Origin: Chloroflexota bacterium
GTDB lineage: Bacteria; Chloroflexota; Anaerolineae; Anaerolineales; Villigracilaceae
Direction: 5' to 3'
DNA: 64,000 bases
Assembly (NCBI GenBank): GCA_016234555.1
Contig: JACRBJ010000044.1
Span: 62,001 to 126,000 of the forward strand
The translations under genes and the position numbers were made by a program. Below the pieces are notes generated by a model. The model was not told the DNA's origin. It worked only from the letters and a program-made list of their open reading frames with translations, and did not search any database. Positions 41,760 through 49,998 of the stretch are shown piece by piece; the stretch's first letter is position 1, and each line of letters starts with the position of its first letter.

Positions 41760-42830
41760 ATGAGCGATATTCTGCCCTTTCTGAAATCCATGATCTCCGT
41801 TGCGGGACTTTCTGGATATGAAAAACCAGTTGCGGATTTGATCGAAAAGCAGTGGACTCCGCTGGCGGATTCGGTCAGCCGCAGCAGGCTGGGTTCGGTT
41901 CACGCGCTGAAAGCTGGTTGCGGTTCTGACGGTTTATCCAAGCCTTCGGTTTTGATCTCCGCCCACATGGACGCCATCGGGCTGATGGTCTCGCGCATCG
42001 CCGACGGCTTCCTGCACGTCACGAACATCGGCGGGATCGACCCGCGTGTGTTGCCTGGCACTCCCGTCACGGTTCATGCATCCAAAACGGGAGAAGAACT
42101 TTACGGGGTCATCGTCATGCCGCCCGCGAATCTCCTGCCCGAAGGGAAAGGCTCTGGCGTGGTTGGCTTGTCCCACCTTCTGATTGACACCGGACTCACC
42201 TCAGCCGAAGTCGCAAAGCGCGTTCAGGTTGGAGACCGGGTCTCGTTTGCCACAGAACCCACCGAGATGTCGGGCGGTTTGCTCAGCGGACATTCCCTCG
42301 ACAACCGAGCCTCTGTTGCCGCTCTCACTGTCTGTCTCGAAGAGTTGAAGAACAAAAATCACTCTTGGGATGTTTGGGCGGTGGCATCAATTCAAGAGGA
42401 AGTCACTGCTTTGGGAGCGATTACCTCCGCATTTCAACTGCGTCCCACCATCGCCATCGCCCTTGACACAACCTACGGCTCAGGTCCAGGCGCAAACGGA
42501 TACGACACCTTCCCACTTGGCAAGGGACTCACGCTTGGGGTTGGTCCCAACAATCATCCGTTTTTATACAAGCGGATGAAAGAGGTCGCGGGGCGGGTTG
42601 AGATTCCCATCAAGGATGAACCAATGCCCGAATACTCCCTCACCGACGCGGATTTCATGCAACTCACTGCGGAGGGAATCCCGACGGTGTTGGTCAGCAT
42701 CCCGCTGCGATACATGCATACGCCAGTCGAGATGATTGCGCTCAAGGATGTCCAGCGCGCGGGACGTCTCCTTGCTGAATTTACCGCCTCGCTCGAAGCG
42801 GATTTTATGAGCAAGATCGTTTGGGATTAA
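41760..42830 (+). CDS. M42-family aminopeptidase/endoglucanase-like, paralogue 1
   Basis: A 356-residue M42 metallopeptidase, expected to form a 12-subunit tetrahedral particle that trims peptides. Two-metal ligands appear in LISAHMDAIG, HSLDNRAS, IQEEVTALGA, IALDTTYG and RYMHTPVEM. PA-like insertion domain lies at about 75-150. It differs most from the other two copies (DA in place of DE after AHM). AAGGA precedes ATG 41760. It is the first gene of a run of three M42 genes; the next starts 3 nt after its stop. Confidence 0.9.
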   Translation: MSDILPFLKSMISVAGLSGYEKPVADLIEKQWTPLADSVSRSRLGSVHALKAGCGSDGLSKPSVLISAHMDAIGLMVSRIADGFLHVTNIGGIDPRVLPGTPVTVHASKTGEELYGVIVMPPANLLPEGKGSGVVGLSHLLIDTGLTSAEVAKRVQVGDRVSFATEPTEMSGGLLSGHSLDNRASVAALTVCLEELKNKNHSWDVWAVASIQEEVTALGAITSAFQLRPTIAIALDTTYGSGPGANGYDTFPLGKGLTLGVGPNNHPFLYKRMKEVAGRVEIPIKDEPMPEYSLTDADFMQLTAEGIPTVLVSIPLRYMHTPVEMIALKDVQRAGRLLAEFTASLEADFMSKIVWD

Positions 42831-42832
42831 AC

Positions 42833-43879
42833 ATGCTTTCAATCGGTCAACCGCAGATCAAACTGCTCGAAAAACTATGCAACGCCATGTCCGTCTCCGG
42901 GGATGAGGGCGAGGTGAGGCGCATTGTGCTTGAAGAGGTCAAGCCCCACGCCGACGAAGTCAAGGTGGACTCGCTTGGCAGTGTTCTGGTCAGGAAGAAA
43001 AGCGCAGGCAAAAAGCCGTTGCGCGTCCTGCTCGACGCCCACATGGACGAAGTCGGTTTCATGATCGTACACGACGAAGGCGACGGCTTGTATCAATTCA
43101 AGGCTGTCGGCGGCATCGACGAGCGTCACCTGCCCGGCAAGCAGGTCATCTTCGGCAAGGATCACACCGTCGGCGTGATTGGCGCGAAACCAATTCATCT
43201 CACCACCCCATCCGAATTGGAACATGCCCTGGAGTTGGATTCCCTACGGATCGACCTCGGCGAAGGCAAGGCAAGTGTCGGCGACCGCGCCACATTCGCC
43301 ACCAGGTTCAAACGTGTTGGACCCTCGATCATGTCCAAAGCCATCGATGACCGCATCGGGATTGCGATTTTGATCGAGTTGCTGAAGCACGCGCCGAAGA
43401 ACATCGAGTTGTGCCTGTCGTTTAGCGTGCAGGAGGAGATTGGCTTGCGCGGCGCGAAGGTCGCGGCTCACTACTTCGAACCTGACCTCGCCATCGCGGT
43501 CGACTCCACTCCCGCGCGTGACCTGCCCCACTACGAGGGCGCGGAAAACTATACCTACAACACACGGCTGGGATTTGGTCCCGCCATTTACATGGCAAAC
43601 TCGTCCACGCTGGATGATCCACGCCTTGTCCGCTTCCTCGCTGAGACGGCGGAGAAGCACAAAATCAAATACCAGTTTCGACAGCCAGGTGGCGGTGGGA
43701 CAAACGCGGGCGCGATCCAGCAGGCACGGGCAGGTGTGCCCGTGGTCTCGGTCTCCGTGCCGCATCGCTACACCCATTCCCCCGTCAGCATATCTCGGGT
43801 GGAGGATTGGAAGAACACGCTGAATTTGTTGCATGTGGCGCTACAGGACGTTACCCCATCGCTGGTAAAATCAAGGTGA
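42833..43879 (+). CDS. M42-family aminopeptidase, paralogue 2
   Basis: The 348-residue M42 peptidase has a full metal set: LDAHMDEVGF, SKAIDDRIGI, VQEEIGLRGA, VDSTPARD and RYTHSPVS. ATG 42833 is preferred over a TTG 12 nt upstream that overlaps the previous gene. Its TGA overlaps the ATG of the MntA-like antitoxin gene by one base (TGATG). Cytoplasmic. Confidence 0.92.
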   Translation: MLSIGQPQIKLLEKLCNAMSVSGDEGEVRRIVLEEVKPHADEVKVDSLGSVLVRKKSAGKKPLRVLLDAHMDEVGFMIVHDEGDGLYQFKAVGGIDERHLPGKQVIFGKDHTVGVIGAKPIHLTTPSELEHALELDSLRIDLGEGKASVGDRATFATRFKRVGPSIMSKAIDDRIGIAILIELLKHAPKNIELCLSFSVQEEIGLRGAKVAAHYFEPDLAIAVDSTPARDLPHYEGAENYTYNTRLGFGPAIYMANSSTLDDPRLVRFLAETAEKHKIKYQFRQPGGGGTNAGAIQQARAGVPVVSVSVPHRYTHSPVSISRVEDWKNTLNLLHVALQDVTPSLVKSR

Positions 43880-44289
43880 TGAAACCAATTTTCCCAGACC
43901 TGAATTTACTGCCAGAGATATTCAAAAAATATCCCGATATTCAGGCTGTCTATTTGTTCGGCTCTGTGGCAAGCGGAAAGGCAAACTCCCAAAGCGATAT
44001 TGACCTTGCCGTCGTGCCTCGCACTCCATCCCTGCGTGAAAAGAAACTTGATATTCTCGCCGACCTGACACGGCACGGCTTCAACAATGTGGACATCGTC
44101 TTTTTGGACATCCGCGATATTGTCGTCCGCTTCGAGGCAGTCCGTCAAAACCGCCTGATTTATTGCGCCCAGGATTTCGACGCGGGCTCGTTCTTTTCGC
44201 TGACCATCCGCCAGTATTTTGATTTTTTGCCTTACTTGAAAGTCCAGCGCGAAGCGTACAAACAAAGGATTCTGCAAAATGGTCATTAA
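43879..44289 (+). CDS. mntA: MntA-like nucleotidyltransferase antitoxin
   Basis: The 136-residue MNT-fold protein has GSVASGKANSQSDIDL, a full GS-x10-DxD motif. In characterised HepT/MntA pairs this enzyme adds AMP to a Tyr of the HEPN toxin and so blocks it. The next gene is that toxin type, and the two overlap by 11 nt. The ATG shares a base with the stop of the preceding M42 gene, so the pair is inserted into the peptidase operon. Short distance to a TAAAAT (43866-43871) may give it a private promoter. Confidence 0.87.
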   Translation: MKPIFPDLNLLPEIFKKYPDIQAVYLFGSVASGKANSQSDIDLAVVPRTPSLREKKLDILADLTRHGFNNVDIVFLDIRDIVVRFEAVRQNRLIYCAQDFDAGSFFSLTIRQYFDFLPYLKVQREAYKQRILQNGH

Positions 44290-44695
44290 GTCCGAAGTCA
44301 TTCGCAAACGGCTGAACAAGCTGGATGAATACCTGCAAATCCTGCACGGAATGCAAAAATATACATTGGAGGAGTTTCTATCCGACCCCGAACACTATGC
44401 CAGCGTCGAAAGATTCCTGCACATGGCAATCGAAACCACGATAGATATTGGCGGTCATATTGTGTCGGGACTTGGGATGGGGGAAGTCAACTGGTATAGC
44501 GACATCGCGGCAATTATGGAAGAAAAAGGTTATATCACCGTTGAACTTCGTGAAAAGTGGATTCGGATTGTGGGTTTCAGGAATGTCCTTGTCCATCAAT
44601 ATATCGAGGTGGATAGAAAAATCGTCTATGATGTTCTGCAAAACAAGCTGGGCGATATTGAAGAGTTGAAAGAAGTGTTTGCTTCGTTTTTATAG
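44279..44695 (+). CDS. hepT: HepT-like HEPN toxin (DUF86)
   Basis: A 138-residue helical HEPN RNase-type protein. The catalytic RX4HXY motif is Arg101, His106, Tyr108 in RNVLVHQY; Tyr108 is the AMP-accepting residue in studied pairs. GHIVSGLGMGEVNWYSDIAAIM matches the family. The start lies inside the end of mntA. Members cut tRNA or mRNA when free. The pair is intact and probably functional. Confidence 0.88.
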   Translation: MVIKSEVIRKRLNKLDEYLQILHGMQKYTLEEFLSDPEHYASVERFLHMAIETTIDIGGHIVSGLGMGEVNWYSDIAAIMEEKGYITVELREKWIRIVGFRNVLVHQYIEVDRKIVYDVLQNKLGDIEELKEVFASFL

Positions 44696-44712
44696 CGGGG
44701 ATATTTTCGACA

Positions 44713-45438
44713 ATGAACGGACTCATTGCCCTGCTCGGTTCTGGTGAATATCTCCCCGTGATGGATGAAGTGGATTCATACCTGCTTGCCAACTGCGGCG
44801 CAGATGCGAAAGCACGTAAGCCGCGCGTGGTTTGCCTGCCAACCGCTGCAGGGCAGGAGGGACCAAAGAGCGTCTCCCGCTGGTCAAATATGGGTGTGGA
44901 GCATTTCACCAAACTCGGCGCGGAGGTTCAGGCGCTCCCCGTGATTGACACAAAATCAGCTAACGACCCAACTCATGCGTCCGCCGTGGAAAATGCGGAT
45001 GTCATCTATTTCTCTGGCGGCAATCCTAGTTATTTGTATCGCACCATGAAAGACAGCCTCGTCTGGGAATCCGCTCAGAAGGCGTGGGCGCGCGGCGCGG
45101 TCTATGCGGGCTGTTCGGCTGGGGCGATGATCCTCGGCACTGAAATGCCCGACGTGCGCGCAGCGGGGATCCGTTCCACTGCCGCCTTTGGCATCCTGCC
45201 GATTTCATCCCTGCTGCCGCACTTCAATGCCATGCCTTTGTTTGGCAAACCATTGCTCGCCACGCTCCGCCGCCGACTGCGCGATGGCGAGATCATGCTC
45301 GGCGTGGACGAAGATACCGCCATTGTCGGCAGGCGGGACGGGGAATGGACTGTGATGGGGAAATCCAAAGCGCATGTGTTCACGCAGAACGATAGCAGAA
45401 CCTACTCCGCTGGCGAGAAATTCTTTTTAGGAAAGTAG
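44713..45438 (+). CDS. S51-family peptidase (cyanophycinase/dipeptidase E-like)
   Basis: The 241-residue protein has the S51 class-I-amidotransferase-like fold: IYFSGGNPSYLYRTM, then the nucleophile Ser in AGCSAGAMILG and a later His in LLPHFNAM. Family members cut alpha-aspartyl dipeptides or cyanophycin. Which substrate applies is not clear. The gene lies within the M42 operon, 4 nt before the third M42 gene, so a joint role in peptide breakdown is likely. Confidence 0.87.
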   Translation: MNGLIALLGSGEYLPVMDEVDSYLLANCGADAKARKPRVVCLPTAAGQEGPKSVSRWSNMGVEHFTKLGAEVQALPVIDTKSANDPTHASAVENADVIYFSGGNPSYLYRTMKDSLVWESAQKAWARGAVYAGCSAGAMILGTEMPDVRAAGIRSTAAFGILPISSLLPHFNAMPLFGKPLLATLRRRLRDGEIMLGVDEDTAIVGRRDGEWTVMGKSKAHVFTQNDSRTYSAGEKFFLGK

Positions 45439-45441
45439 CCA

Positions 45442-46455
45442 ATGAAACAACTGCTCAAAATATTGGCTGAAGCCTTCGCGCCGTCGGGTTATGAAGACTC
45501 AGTGCGCGAGATCATCTTGAAGGAAGTCAAACCGCTCGCAGACGAAATCCGCGTGGACGCGCTGGGCAATCTCATCGTCCGCAAAAAACCGACGAAGGAG
45601 TCCAAATCCTCAAAGAGAATCATGCTCGCCGCGCACATGGACGAGATCGGAGTCATCGCCAGCCATGTGGACAAAAAAGGCTTCGTGCGTTTCACCAACG
45701 TCGGCACGACGCTTGGCAGATACCTGCCTGGCTCAAGGGTCCGCTTTTTGAACGGGACGATGGGGCTGATCGGCTATGATCGCCTGGAACTGATCGACAA
45801 CATTATCCCGATCAACAAAATGTACATCGACGTGGGCGCAACCAGCAGGGACGATTGCCCCGTCAAGGTTGGTGACATCGCCGCCTTCGAGCGTTCCTTC
45901 ATCGAGATGGGCAACCGCCTCGTTGCCAAGTCCCTCGATGACCGCGTGGGTGTGGTTGTGCTGATCGAGACCTTGCGGGTGATTAAGTCCACGCCGAACG
46001 ATTTGTATTTTGTTTTTACGACTCAAGAGGAAGTTGGTTCACGCGGTGCTGGCTCTGCCACCTTTGGGGTCGACCCTGAAATTGGCATCGCCGTTGACGT
46101 CACCCCCACAGGCGACACTCCCGCTTCGATCAAGATGGTCATGGAACTCGGCAAGGGACCCTGCGTCAAATTCCGCGACGTGGGCATGATCGCCGACCCG
46201 CGCGTGGTGGATTGGATGATTCAAACTGCCGGGAAGGCGAAAATCCCCTACCAGCGCGAAGTGTTGTTGGTCGGCACCAGCGATGCTCAGCAGATTCAAG
46301 TCTCCCGCGCAGGGGTGATGACGGGCGCATTGTCCGTTCCCAGCCGCTACACCCACTCCGCTTCCGAGATGGTGGACATCAACGACATGAAGAATTCGGT
46401 CAAGCTGCTGACTGCAATGCTGGGCAAACCAGTTTCGATCCAGGAGAAAATATGA
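45442..46455 (+). CDS. M42-family aminopeptidase, paralogue 3
   Basis: The 337-residue M42 enzyme has complete ligands (MLAAHMDEIGV, KSLDDRVGV, TQEEVGSRGA, VDVTPTGD, SRYTHSASEM). It starts 4 nt after the S51 gene and its TGA overlaps the next ATG (ATGA). Three non-identical M42 copies in one operon suggest different substrate preferences or mixed particles. Confidence 0.92.
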   Translation: MKQLLKILAEAFAPSGYEDSVREIILKEVKPLADEIRVDALGNLIVRKKPTKESKSSKRIMLAAHMDEIGVIASHVDKKGFVRFTNVGTTLGRYLPGSRVRFLNGTMGLIGYDRLELIDNIIPINKMYIDVGATSRDDCPVKVGDIAAFERSFIEMGNRLVAKSLDDRVGVVVLIETLRVIKSTPNDLYFVFTTQEEVGSRGAGSATFGVDPEIGIAVDVTPTGDTPASIKMVMELGKGPCVKFRDVGMIADPRVVDWMIQTAGKAKIPYQREVLLVGTSDAQQIQVSRAGVMTGALSVPSRYTHSASEMVDINDMKNSVKLLTAMLGKPVSIQEKI

Positions 46456-46922
46456 GCGACTACAATCGTTCCACACGCGAAGTAACGCTTGCAGGTTGTT
46501 CGGTGGAAGTAATGGACGCGCTCAACAAGCATATTGAGTCATACAACCTTGGTCGCGTTCTGGACGATGTCTTGATTTGCGTTGAGGCAAATGCCGAGAA
46601 GATCAAGAAGGGAGTGTTCAGTGGACCAGGCGCGAAATCCGTAAAGACCGTCATTGTCCTCACCCCGCGCTGGTTGGTACAGGTTATCAAGCTGGATAAC
46701 GAAGCCGCTTTTGTCCGCTCTGCGCGGTTGTCCGATATTGTGGTTTCTGATTATGAGAGGAACCCCTTTTATTCAAAACTCCCCGACACGGGCGTTGAGA
46801 TTTCCGGCAAATTTACCGACACAAGAGAAAGTTCATCATCATTTATCGGATTGGGAAAGGATGCCGCAGGAGAGAAGTTCAGGGGAATATTGACTCAAGC
46901 CGCGAAGAACGCGAAGAAGTAA
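46452..46922 (+). CDS. Unknown soluble protein coupled to the M42 operon
   Basis: The 156-residue protein has no recognised family. The middle (about 60-110) reads as a beta-rich, PH-like module (VKTVIVLTPRWLVQVIKL). The C-terminal AAKNAKK is encoded by a GCCGCGAAGAACGCGAAGAAG tract that belongs to a common degenerate repeat type, so the end may be acquired. ATG overlaps the upstream stop by 4 nt. A bidirectional terminator follows. Confidence 0.7.
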   Translation: MSDYNRSTREVTLAGCSVEVMDALNKHIESYNLGRVLDDVLICVEANAEKIKKGVFSGPGAKSVKTVIVLTPRWLVQVIKLDNEAAFVRSARLSDIVVSDYERNPFYSKLPDTGVEISGKFTDTRESSSSFIGLGKDAAGEKFRGILTQAAKNAKK

Positions 46923-46937
46923 AACGCGCAAAAAATA

Positions 46938-46970
46938 AAAGGGTCTGGCAGATGGAAAGCCAAACCCTTT
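46938..46970. terminator. Bidirectional terminator
   Basis: AAAGGGTCTGGC pairs with GCCAAACCCTTT (one mismatch, 9-nt loop) between converging genes. Confidence 0.8.
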
Positions 46971-46990
46971 CTGTTTTAATTCCACGTTTT

Positions 46991-47278
46991 TTATTTGTTC
47001 TTCGCGTCTTCCGACTCTTCTTCCTTCTTTGCCATACCGGACAGAATGACCGCAATACCTGCTCCGAGGGCGAACATGCCCATCGAACCTGGGCTGGCAT
47101 AATTTGTCAATCCAACCAGCAGACCAAAGAAGCCAACCGCCAGCGCAATCTGAACCTGCCAGACGGCTTTTTTGTAGGCATCCATAGTAAAGCGTCCAAC
47201 GCCAAAACCGAGGACGATAAAGCCCAGCGCGCGAATTACGAAACCAATAACCGAAAGAACTTCTGTAAACTGACCCAT
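46991..47278 (-). CDS. Small three-helix membrane protein
   Basis: The 95-residue protein has about three hydrophobic helices (10-30, 42-60, 65-82) and an acidic/basic tail (KKEEESEDAKNK). The last codons again carry a GACGCGAAGAAC repeat unit, mirror to that at the end of the converging gene. No family is recognised. ATG 47278 has AGGAG 10 nt upstream; TTG 47284 is possible. Follows the DUF456 gene by 25 nt. Confidence 0.65.
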   Translation of the reverse strand: MGQFTEVLSVIGFVIRALGFIVLGFGVGRFTMDAYKKAVWQVQIALAVGFFGLLVGLTNYASPGSMGMFALGAGIAVILSGMAKKEEESEDAKNK

Positions 47279-47303
47279 TTCCAAACACTCCTTTTATTGT
47301 TTT

Positions 47304-47828
47304 TTACAACCATGCCCACAAGCCCCAGAATAGAATCATTATAATCCCGATCCCAAACCTTGCCAGAAACGACCAGCCCCAGCCGGTCATCCATGCTTTG
47401 GTGTTGGCGAGAGCGGATTGCCTGTCCTTGACCCGTCTCCACTCGGCGAGGAACAGCCCGACGGGCGAAGCGATGATTCCCACCAGCGGGGTGAGGAAGA
47501 GGCTGACGATAATCCCCGCTGCAAACGAAATGAGAATCGAGCTCCAGGGAATATCCTTGTCGCGCATGTGCTTGGCGATGATGATGTTGTCCACGATGTT
47601 GCCGCCAATCATCAACAGGGTGATGAAAACAAAGAGCAACCATGTAACCCAGGTCATGTTACCTGTAATCATCTGGATAATGCCATAAACCAGCGTCGCA
47701 ATCCACATCACAGTCAGGCCTGGGAAGACGGGAATCAACAGCCCAAACAACCCCGTCAGCAGGGCGAGGAAGGTCAGGACTTCCAGCAGGGTCTCGAAAT
47801 AAAGTTTCCAAAATTCAGGGTCTGTCAT
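47304..47828 (-). CDS. DUF456-family membrane protein
   Basis: The 174-residue protein has four to five helices and the DUF456 pattern (LTFLALLTGLFGLLIPVFPG near the start, LVGIIASPVGLFLAEW near residue 125). Function unknown. ATG 47828 follows GAGGA; an upstream TTG at 47843 is less likely. The first codons and leader have a diverged partial copy 86 bp upstream (47905-47928). Confidence 0.85.
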   Translation of the reverse strand: MTDPEFWKLYFETLLEVLTFLALLTGLFGLLIPVFPGLTVMWIATLVYGIIQMITGNMTWVTWLLFVFITLLMIGGNIVDNIIIAKHMRDKDIPWSSILISFAAGIIVSLFLTPLVGIIASPVGLFLAEWRRVKDRQSALANTKAWMTGWGWSFLARFGIGIIMILFWGLWAWL

Positions 47829-47928
47829 CGGTTCCTCATTCAATCTCTTGCTCCCGCTGCCGTCCTCGGCGGCGTCACTGCCGCCTTGAGCAGTGGAAAC
47901 TCAAGGTCTGTCATCGATTCCTCGTTGA
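47819..47928. repeat. Partial duplication of the DUF456 gene start
   Basis: 47819-47842 and 47905-47928 agree at 21 of 24 positions. The upstream copy is followed by unrelated sequence, so a short duplication or a remnant of a second copy is likely. Confidence 0.6.
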
Positions 47929-47934
47929 AAAAAT

Positions 47935-47969
47935 ACCTGACAGGTGTTTGCGAAGCGAGCCTGTCAGGT
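47935..47969. repeat. ACCTGACAGG hairpin between serS and the DUF456 gene
   Basis: A 10-bp perfect stem (47935-47944 with 47960-47969) and 15-nt loop. It may help terminate serS transcripts, but there is no U-run. Confidence 0.5.
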
Positions 47970-48059
47970 TGGTCGTTACCTAACTTACGCAGAAAACGTT
48001 CCGAAGGTTTCCCTGAAAACCTTGTTTGGTTGCTCAAGCCTTCGGGACGTTGCGCAACA

Positions 48060-49328
48060 TCATTTGATCACATCAATCCCACCCATCCACGGGCGCAGGA
48101 CTTCGGGGACGAGGATCGAACCGTCAGCTTGCTGGTAATTTTCCATGATGGCGATCATCGTGCGCGGCATGCCCAGACCTGAACCGTTGAGGGTGTGGAC
48201 GAACTTCGCCTTTCCGCCGTCAGCGGGGCGGTATTTGATGTTCGCGCGGCGCGCCTGAAAATCGGTGACGTTCGAGACCGATGAAACTTCCAGCCACTCG
48301 TCACAGCCTGGAGCCCAGAGTTCGAAATCATATGTCATTGCCGAGCCAAAGCCGATGTCGCCTGTGCAGAGACGCTTCACGCGATAGGGAACACCCAGCA
48401 GGGCGCAGGTCTCCTCGGCATCCTTCACCATTTTCTCGTGCATGGCTTCCGACTCTTCGGGCTTGCAATACATGTACATCTCGACCTTGTCGAACTGATG
48501 TCCGCGCTTGATGCCGCGTACGTCGCGTCCCGCGCTCATCTTCTCGCGGCGGAAGCAGGGAGTGTAGGCGGTGTACATCCTCGGCAGCGACGCCTCGTCG
48601 AGGATTTCGTCCATGTGCAGTCCCGTCAACGGGACTTCGGCGGTCGGCACGAAATAGTAATCTTCCTCGTGGTCTTTGTAGAGATTGTCGGCGAACTTCG
48701 GCAATTGACCCGCGCCATAGACCACCGCGCTCTTGACCATGAACGGCAGATACTTTTCCTCGTAGCCTTGTTTGATGTGCAGGTCGAGCATCCATGCGAT
48801 GACGGCTCGCTGCAACCTCGCTCCCGCGCCTTGCAGGACGTAGAACCGCGAACCTGTCAGCTTGGTGCCGCGTTCAAAGTCGAGGATGCCGAGAGCGGGT
48901 CCCAGGTCCCAGTGAGGCTTGGGCGTGAAGTCGAACTTGGTCGGCTCACCCACCGTCTTGATGACCACGTTCTCGCTGTCATCCACCCCGTACGGGACTC
49001 GCGGGTCGGGCAAGTTGGGGATCGAAGAAGTGAGTGCAGTCAATTCCGTTTCGACCTCCGTGACCTGCTTGTCGAACTCTGCGATCTTGTCGCCGACCAC
49101 GCGCATCGCTTCGATCTTTTCCTGACGGGACGTCGCGTCCTTCATCTTGCCGATTTCCTTCGAGACGACGTTGCGCTCCGCCTTGAGCGTCTCCACCTGC
49201 GAGAGCAGGCTGCGGCGCTTCTCGTCCAGTTGCAGGATGGCATCCACAGGAGACGGGTCCATCTGGCGGTCCTTCAAAGACTTGCGGACGACGTCTGGCG
49301 TTTCGCGAATGATATTGATGTCCAACAT
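48060..49328 (-). CDS. serS: Seryl-tRNA synthetase
   Basis: The 422-residue class II synthetase charges tRNA-Ser. The N-terminal coiled-coil arm (about 25-105) binds the tRNA long arm. Catalytic motif 2 is [27 protein letters not shown] and motif 3 ends [22 protein letters not shown] 49328 is chosen because GGAGG lies 6 nt upstream. A T-box leader (49345-49650) and strong promoter precede it, so expression should rise when tRNA-Ser is uncharged. Confidence 0.96.
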   Translation of the reverse strand: MLDINIIRETPDVVRKSLKDRQMDPSPVDAILQLDEKRRSLLSQVETLKAERNVVSKEIGKMKDATSRQEKIEAMRVVGDKIAEFDKQVTEVETELTALTSSIPNLPDPRVPYGVDDSENVVIKTVGEPTKFDFTPKPHWDLGPALGILDFERGTKLTGSRFYVLQGAGARLQRAVIAWMLDLHIKQGYEEKYLPFMVKSAVVYGAGQLPKFADNLYKDHEEDYYFVPTAEVPLTGLHMDEILDEASLPRMYTAYTPCFRREKMSAGRDVRGIKRGHQFDKVEMYMYCKPEESEAMHEKMVKDAEETCALLGVPYRVKRLCTGDIGFGSAMTYDFELWAPGCDEWLEVSSVSNVTDFQARRANIKYRPADGGKAKFVHTLNGSGLGMPRTMIAIMENYQQADGSILVPEVLRPWMGGIDVIK

Positions 49329-49344
49329 GTTGCACCTCCGTGCG

Positions 49345-49650
49345 CATTTAATGGAATACGCCCCAGTCCATGCAGGACGAGGGGCGTCTCGTGGTACCAC
49401 CTGCTTTCATCGCTCTCTCCCCTCTTCCCCAGGGAGAGGGGATGGGGTGAGGGCAATCTCAGCTTGCACTATAACGGGCGCACCCGATTCTCTTATGGCA
49501 AATGCCTCTGCGAGAACAACGTGGCCCTTCGATGCGCTTCGCGTCAGGGCGAGCGAAGGGGATTTCATCATCTGGCCGGTCGTCTCGCACCATCCGACGA
49601 CTCTCTGAACAGTTGCGTGATTACTCGTCTTCGCGCTGGTTTTTATGGTG
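49345..49650 (-). promoter_or_regulatory. T-box riboswitch leader of serS
   Basis: On the minus strand the antiterminator carries the T-box core GCAGGTGGTACCACGAG (49390-49406 region), closed by CCTGC. A competing hairpin (ACGCCCC, GTCC with GGAC, GGGGCGT; about 49345-49389) is the terminator. Upstream, GATGGTGCGAGACGACC fits the stem I distal loop, and GATGAAATCCCC offers a UCC (Ser) specifier. The U-run after the terminator is short. A CCCTCACCCC-type palindrome (49413-49453) lies between stem I and the antiterminator. Confidence 0.87.
49413..49453. repeat. CCCTCACCCC-type palindromic repeat inside the T-box leader
   Basis: GC-rich CTCTCCC / GGGAGAGGGG / GGGGTGAGGG segments of the same kind as those at 59677-59742 and near 63937-63993. 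Confidence 0.65.
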
Positions 49651-49655
49651 GCGAA

Positions 49656-49683
49656 ATTATACACCGTCAAAGGAGGGTGTCAA
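49656..49683 (-). promoter_or_regulatory. Consensus promoter of serS
   Basis: On the minus strand a perfect TTGACA (49678-49683) and perfect TATAAT (49656-49661) are separated by 16 nt, just before the T-box leader. Confidence 0.85.
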
Positions 49684-49998
49684 GAAATGCGAACTGGTGT
49701 TACCCACGTCTTTTGCACCCGCCAACTCAGAGAAGAAAACACAGTCTCAGCCGCGAATTACGCGGATACGCGCAGATTTTTAAACCAATTCGTGAAATTC
49801 GCGGCAAAATGCATTTTAGTTTCGAGTAACACGATGGACTTGTGGGTAGCTACCAGGACTAATCCATTGGCACTTTTTTTTCTGACAAATTTTGCGCTTG
49901 TTGTGACATTGCTCATATAGTGAGGAATACCACCAATAAAGTATAATATTCCGTAATTTACTACCCTTAGTACTTGGGAAGTTACGGAGGAACCTACA
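49684..49998. other. Non-coding 315-nt stretch before etfB
   Basis: It holds no convincing gene. A palindrome with 10-bp arms (GCCGCGAATT, 49750-49759 and 49796-49805) contains CGCGAATTACGCGG units. The right part has TATAAT (49942-49947) about 52 nt before the etfB start, but no clear -35. Confidence 0.6.
49750..49805. repeat. Palindromic GCCGCGAATT element
   Basis: 10-bp perfect outer arms enclosing degenerate CGCG-AATT units, between serS and etfB. Confidence 0.65.
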
